Program-made: the position numbers and the translations under genes
Notes under the pieces: model-generated
Databases searched by the model: none
What the model was told of the DNA's origin: nothing
The model's input: only the letters and a program-made list of their open reading frames with translations
Shown here: positions 6,558-7,846 of the stretch, piece after piece
Numbering within the stretch: the first letter of the stretch is position 1
Layout of the letters: every line of letters begins with the position of its first letter
Source: an uncultured bacterium
GTDB lineage: Bacteria > Cyanobacteriota > Vampirovibrionia > Gastranaerophilales > Gastranaerophilaceae
Assembly (NCBI GenBank): GCA_949299435.1
Contig: CASGAK010000065.1
Coordinates: 1-7,846, forward strand
DNA: 7,846 nucleotides
Reading direction: 5' to 3'

Positions 6558-7826
6558 ATGGTAACAAGCGAACTAAAATGTGATATAAAAGACATATCCC
6601 TTGCAGAACAAGGAAAAAAACAAATAGAGTGGGCATTTAAAGATATGCCGGTGTTGACAGAGATAAAAAAACGATTTGAAAGGGAACTGCCATTTAAAGG
6701 ACTAAAACTTTCTGCCTGTGTGCATGTAACAAAAGAAACAGCAGCATTATGCACTGTAATGAAGGCGGGAGGAGCAGATTCTATACTTGTTGCATCAAAT
6801 CCTTTGTCAACTCAAGATGACGTAGCGGCCGCACTCGTAAAATATTGGGAAATTCCTGTATTTGCAAAAGCCGGTGAAAGTGTAGAAACTTATAAATCGC
6901 ATATAAAAGAAGCACTGGATCATAATCCTGATATAATAATAGATGATGGCTGCGATATGGTATCAATGATACATTCACAAAGACCGGAGTTGGCTTCAAA
7001 AGTAATCGGATCTACAGAAGAAACAACAACTGGAATAATAAGATTGCAAGCCTTGGAAAAACAAGGTGAATTAAAATTCCCCGCAGTTGGTGTGAATACA
7101 AGTTTAACAAAACACCTCTATGATAACAGATACGGTACAGGACAAAGTTCATTGGACGGTATTTTACGTGGTGCAAATATACTAATAGCTGGTAAAACAG
7201 TTGTAATCTCAGGTTATGGCTGGTGCGGTCGAGGCTGTGCATTAAGAGCAAAAGCTATGGGTGCAAATGTAATTGTTTGTGAAGTTGACCCTCTAAAAGC
7301 CTTAGAAGCGGCAATGGAAGGCTATAGAGTTATGCCTATAGCTCAAGCTGCAAAAGAAGGCGATATATTTTTGACAATTACAGGTGATAAACACGTAGTA
7401 GATGTCCAACATATTTTAGAAATGAAAGACGGTGCATTTTTGGCAAATGCAGGTCACTTTGACTGGGAAATCAATGTCGGTGACTTGAAAGCCTATACAA
7501 CGGAAATTAATGAAATAAGACCGAATTTGGAAGAATACAAACTGAAAAACGGAAAATCAGTATATGTATTTGCTCAAGGCAGACTTGTAAATTTAGTTTG
7601 TGCGGAAGGTCACCCTGCGAGTGTTATGGATATGAGTTTTGCAAACCAAGCATTGGGTATTGAATTCCTTGTTAAAAATAAAGGTAAATTGGAAAACAAA
7701 CTCTATACATTGCCTCATGAAGTAGATGTAAAAATTGCAGAACTAAAATTAAAATCAATGGGTATAGAAATAGATACTCTGACAAAAGAGCAGGAACAAT
7801 ATTTAAACAGTTGGAAAATAGACTAA
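6558..7826 (+). CDS. ahcY: Adenosylhomocysteinase (S-adenosyl-L-homocysteine hydrolase), short form
   Basis: A complete 422-residue NAD-dependent enzyme that reversibly splits S-adenosylhomocysteine into adenosine and homocysteine, clearing the inhibitor left by methyltransferases and feeding the methionine cycle in the cytoplasm. The active-site residues sit one position below human AHCY: His56 and Thr58 in CVHVTKET, Asp130 in DDG, Glu155 in EETTTG, Lys185, Asp189 and Asn190 in TKHLYDN, His300 in NAGHFD, and His352 in AEGHP. The Rossmann motif is GYGWCGRG (219-226), with Glu242 placed to bind the NAD ribose. The NRYGTGQS and GYGWCGRG wording and the lack of the roughly 40-residue insert found in many proteobacterial enzymes fit the short archaeal/cyanobacterial type. 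The C-terminus is YLNSWKID rather than the Lys-Tyr tail of eukaryotic enzymes. Thr181 replaces the Asp of the usual VND motif next to Asn180. It is divergent from the GH13 gene and appears to have its own promoter. Isoleucine codons are biased to ATA, unlike the ALDH gene. Confidence 0.97.
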   Translation: MVTSELKCDIKDISLAEQGKKQIEWAFKDMPVLTEIKKRFERELPFKGLKLSACVHVTKETAALCTVMKAGGADSILVASNPLSTQDDVAAALVKYWEIPVFAKAGESVETYKSHIKEALDHNPDIIIDDGCDMVSMIHSQRPELASKVIGSTEETTTGIIRLQALEKQGELKFPAVGVNTSLTKHLYDNRYGTGQSSLDGILRGANILIAGKTVVISGYGWCGRGCALRAKAMGANVIVCEVDPLKALEAAMEGYRVMPIAQAAKEGDIFLTITGDKHVVDVQHILEMKDGAFLANAGHFDWEINVGDLKAYTTEINEIRPNLEEYKLKNGKSVYVFAQGRLVNLVCAEGHPASVMDMSFANQALGIEFLVKNKGKLENKLYTLPHEVDVKIAELKLKSMGIEIDTLTKEQEQYLNSWKID

Positions 7827-7846
7827 AATCAGACAAATATTAATAA

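Noticed and set aside
6424..6754. Minus-strand frames over the spacer and the ahcY 5' end
   Set aside because: They are low-complexity, hydrophobic AT-driven translations that overlap the promoters and a conserved gene.
1..7846. CRISPR array, insertion sequence, tRNA, prophage or defence cassette
   Set aside because: No direct-repeat series, transposase, cloverleaf-like sequence or phage/defence protein motif was found; all long frames are accounted for by the four genes.

Overview
The window is a low-GC bacterial segment with four protein-coding genes and almost no spare DNA. From left to right they are: the 3' part of ychF (ribosome-associated P-loop ATPase, truncated by the window edge); a complete class-3 aldehyde dehydrogenase; a very large (1484-residue) glycoside hydrolase family 13 (alpha-amylase superfamily) protein on the minus strand; and a complete ahcY (S-adenosylhomocysteine hydrolase) on the plus strand.

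The short cyanobacterial/archaeal-type AhcY, an ALDH whose catalytic residues align with ALDH3 enzymes, the strong AT bias and the giant GH13 protein would fit a gut-type low-GC lineage such as Gastranaerophilales (Melainabacteria, non-photosynthetic relatives of Cyanobacteria). This assignment is inference only; low-GC Firmicutes or another anaerobic lineage cannot be excluded from sequence alone. No rRNA, tRNA, mobile element, phage gene, CRISPR array or toxin-antitoxin pair is visible.

Layout: ychF and the ALDH gene run in the same direction with a 48-base gap and no visible terminator, so they may be co-transcribed. The ALDH gene converges on the GH13 gene with only 3 bases between stop codons; an imperfect hairpin with T-runs on both strands sits on this junction and may terminate both transcripts. 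The GH13 gene and ahcY diverge from a 149-base, extremely AT-rich spacer. That spacer holds a perfect TTGACA -35 box for the GH13 gene and a TATAAT -10 box for ahcY, and each gene has a Shine-Dalgarno sequence that fixes its start codon.

The genes do not form one pathway. YchF (translation/stress), ALDH (aldehyde detoxification or catabolism) and AhcY (methyl cycle) are housekeeping functions. The GH13 protein is the unusual item: it keeps the Asp/Glu/Asp catalytic triad, but the barrel is split by about 620 extra residues between conserved regions I and II, it has no signal peptide, and two usually conserved active-site histidines are replaced. It is the best candidate here for undescribed biochemistry, probably intracellular handling of an alpha-glucan.
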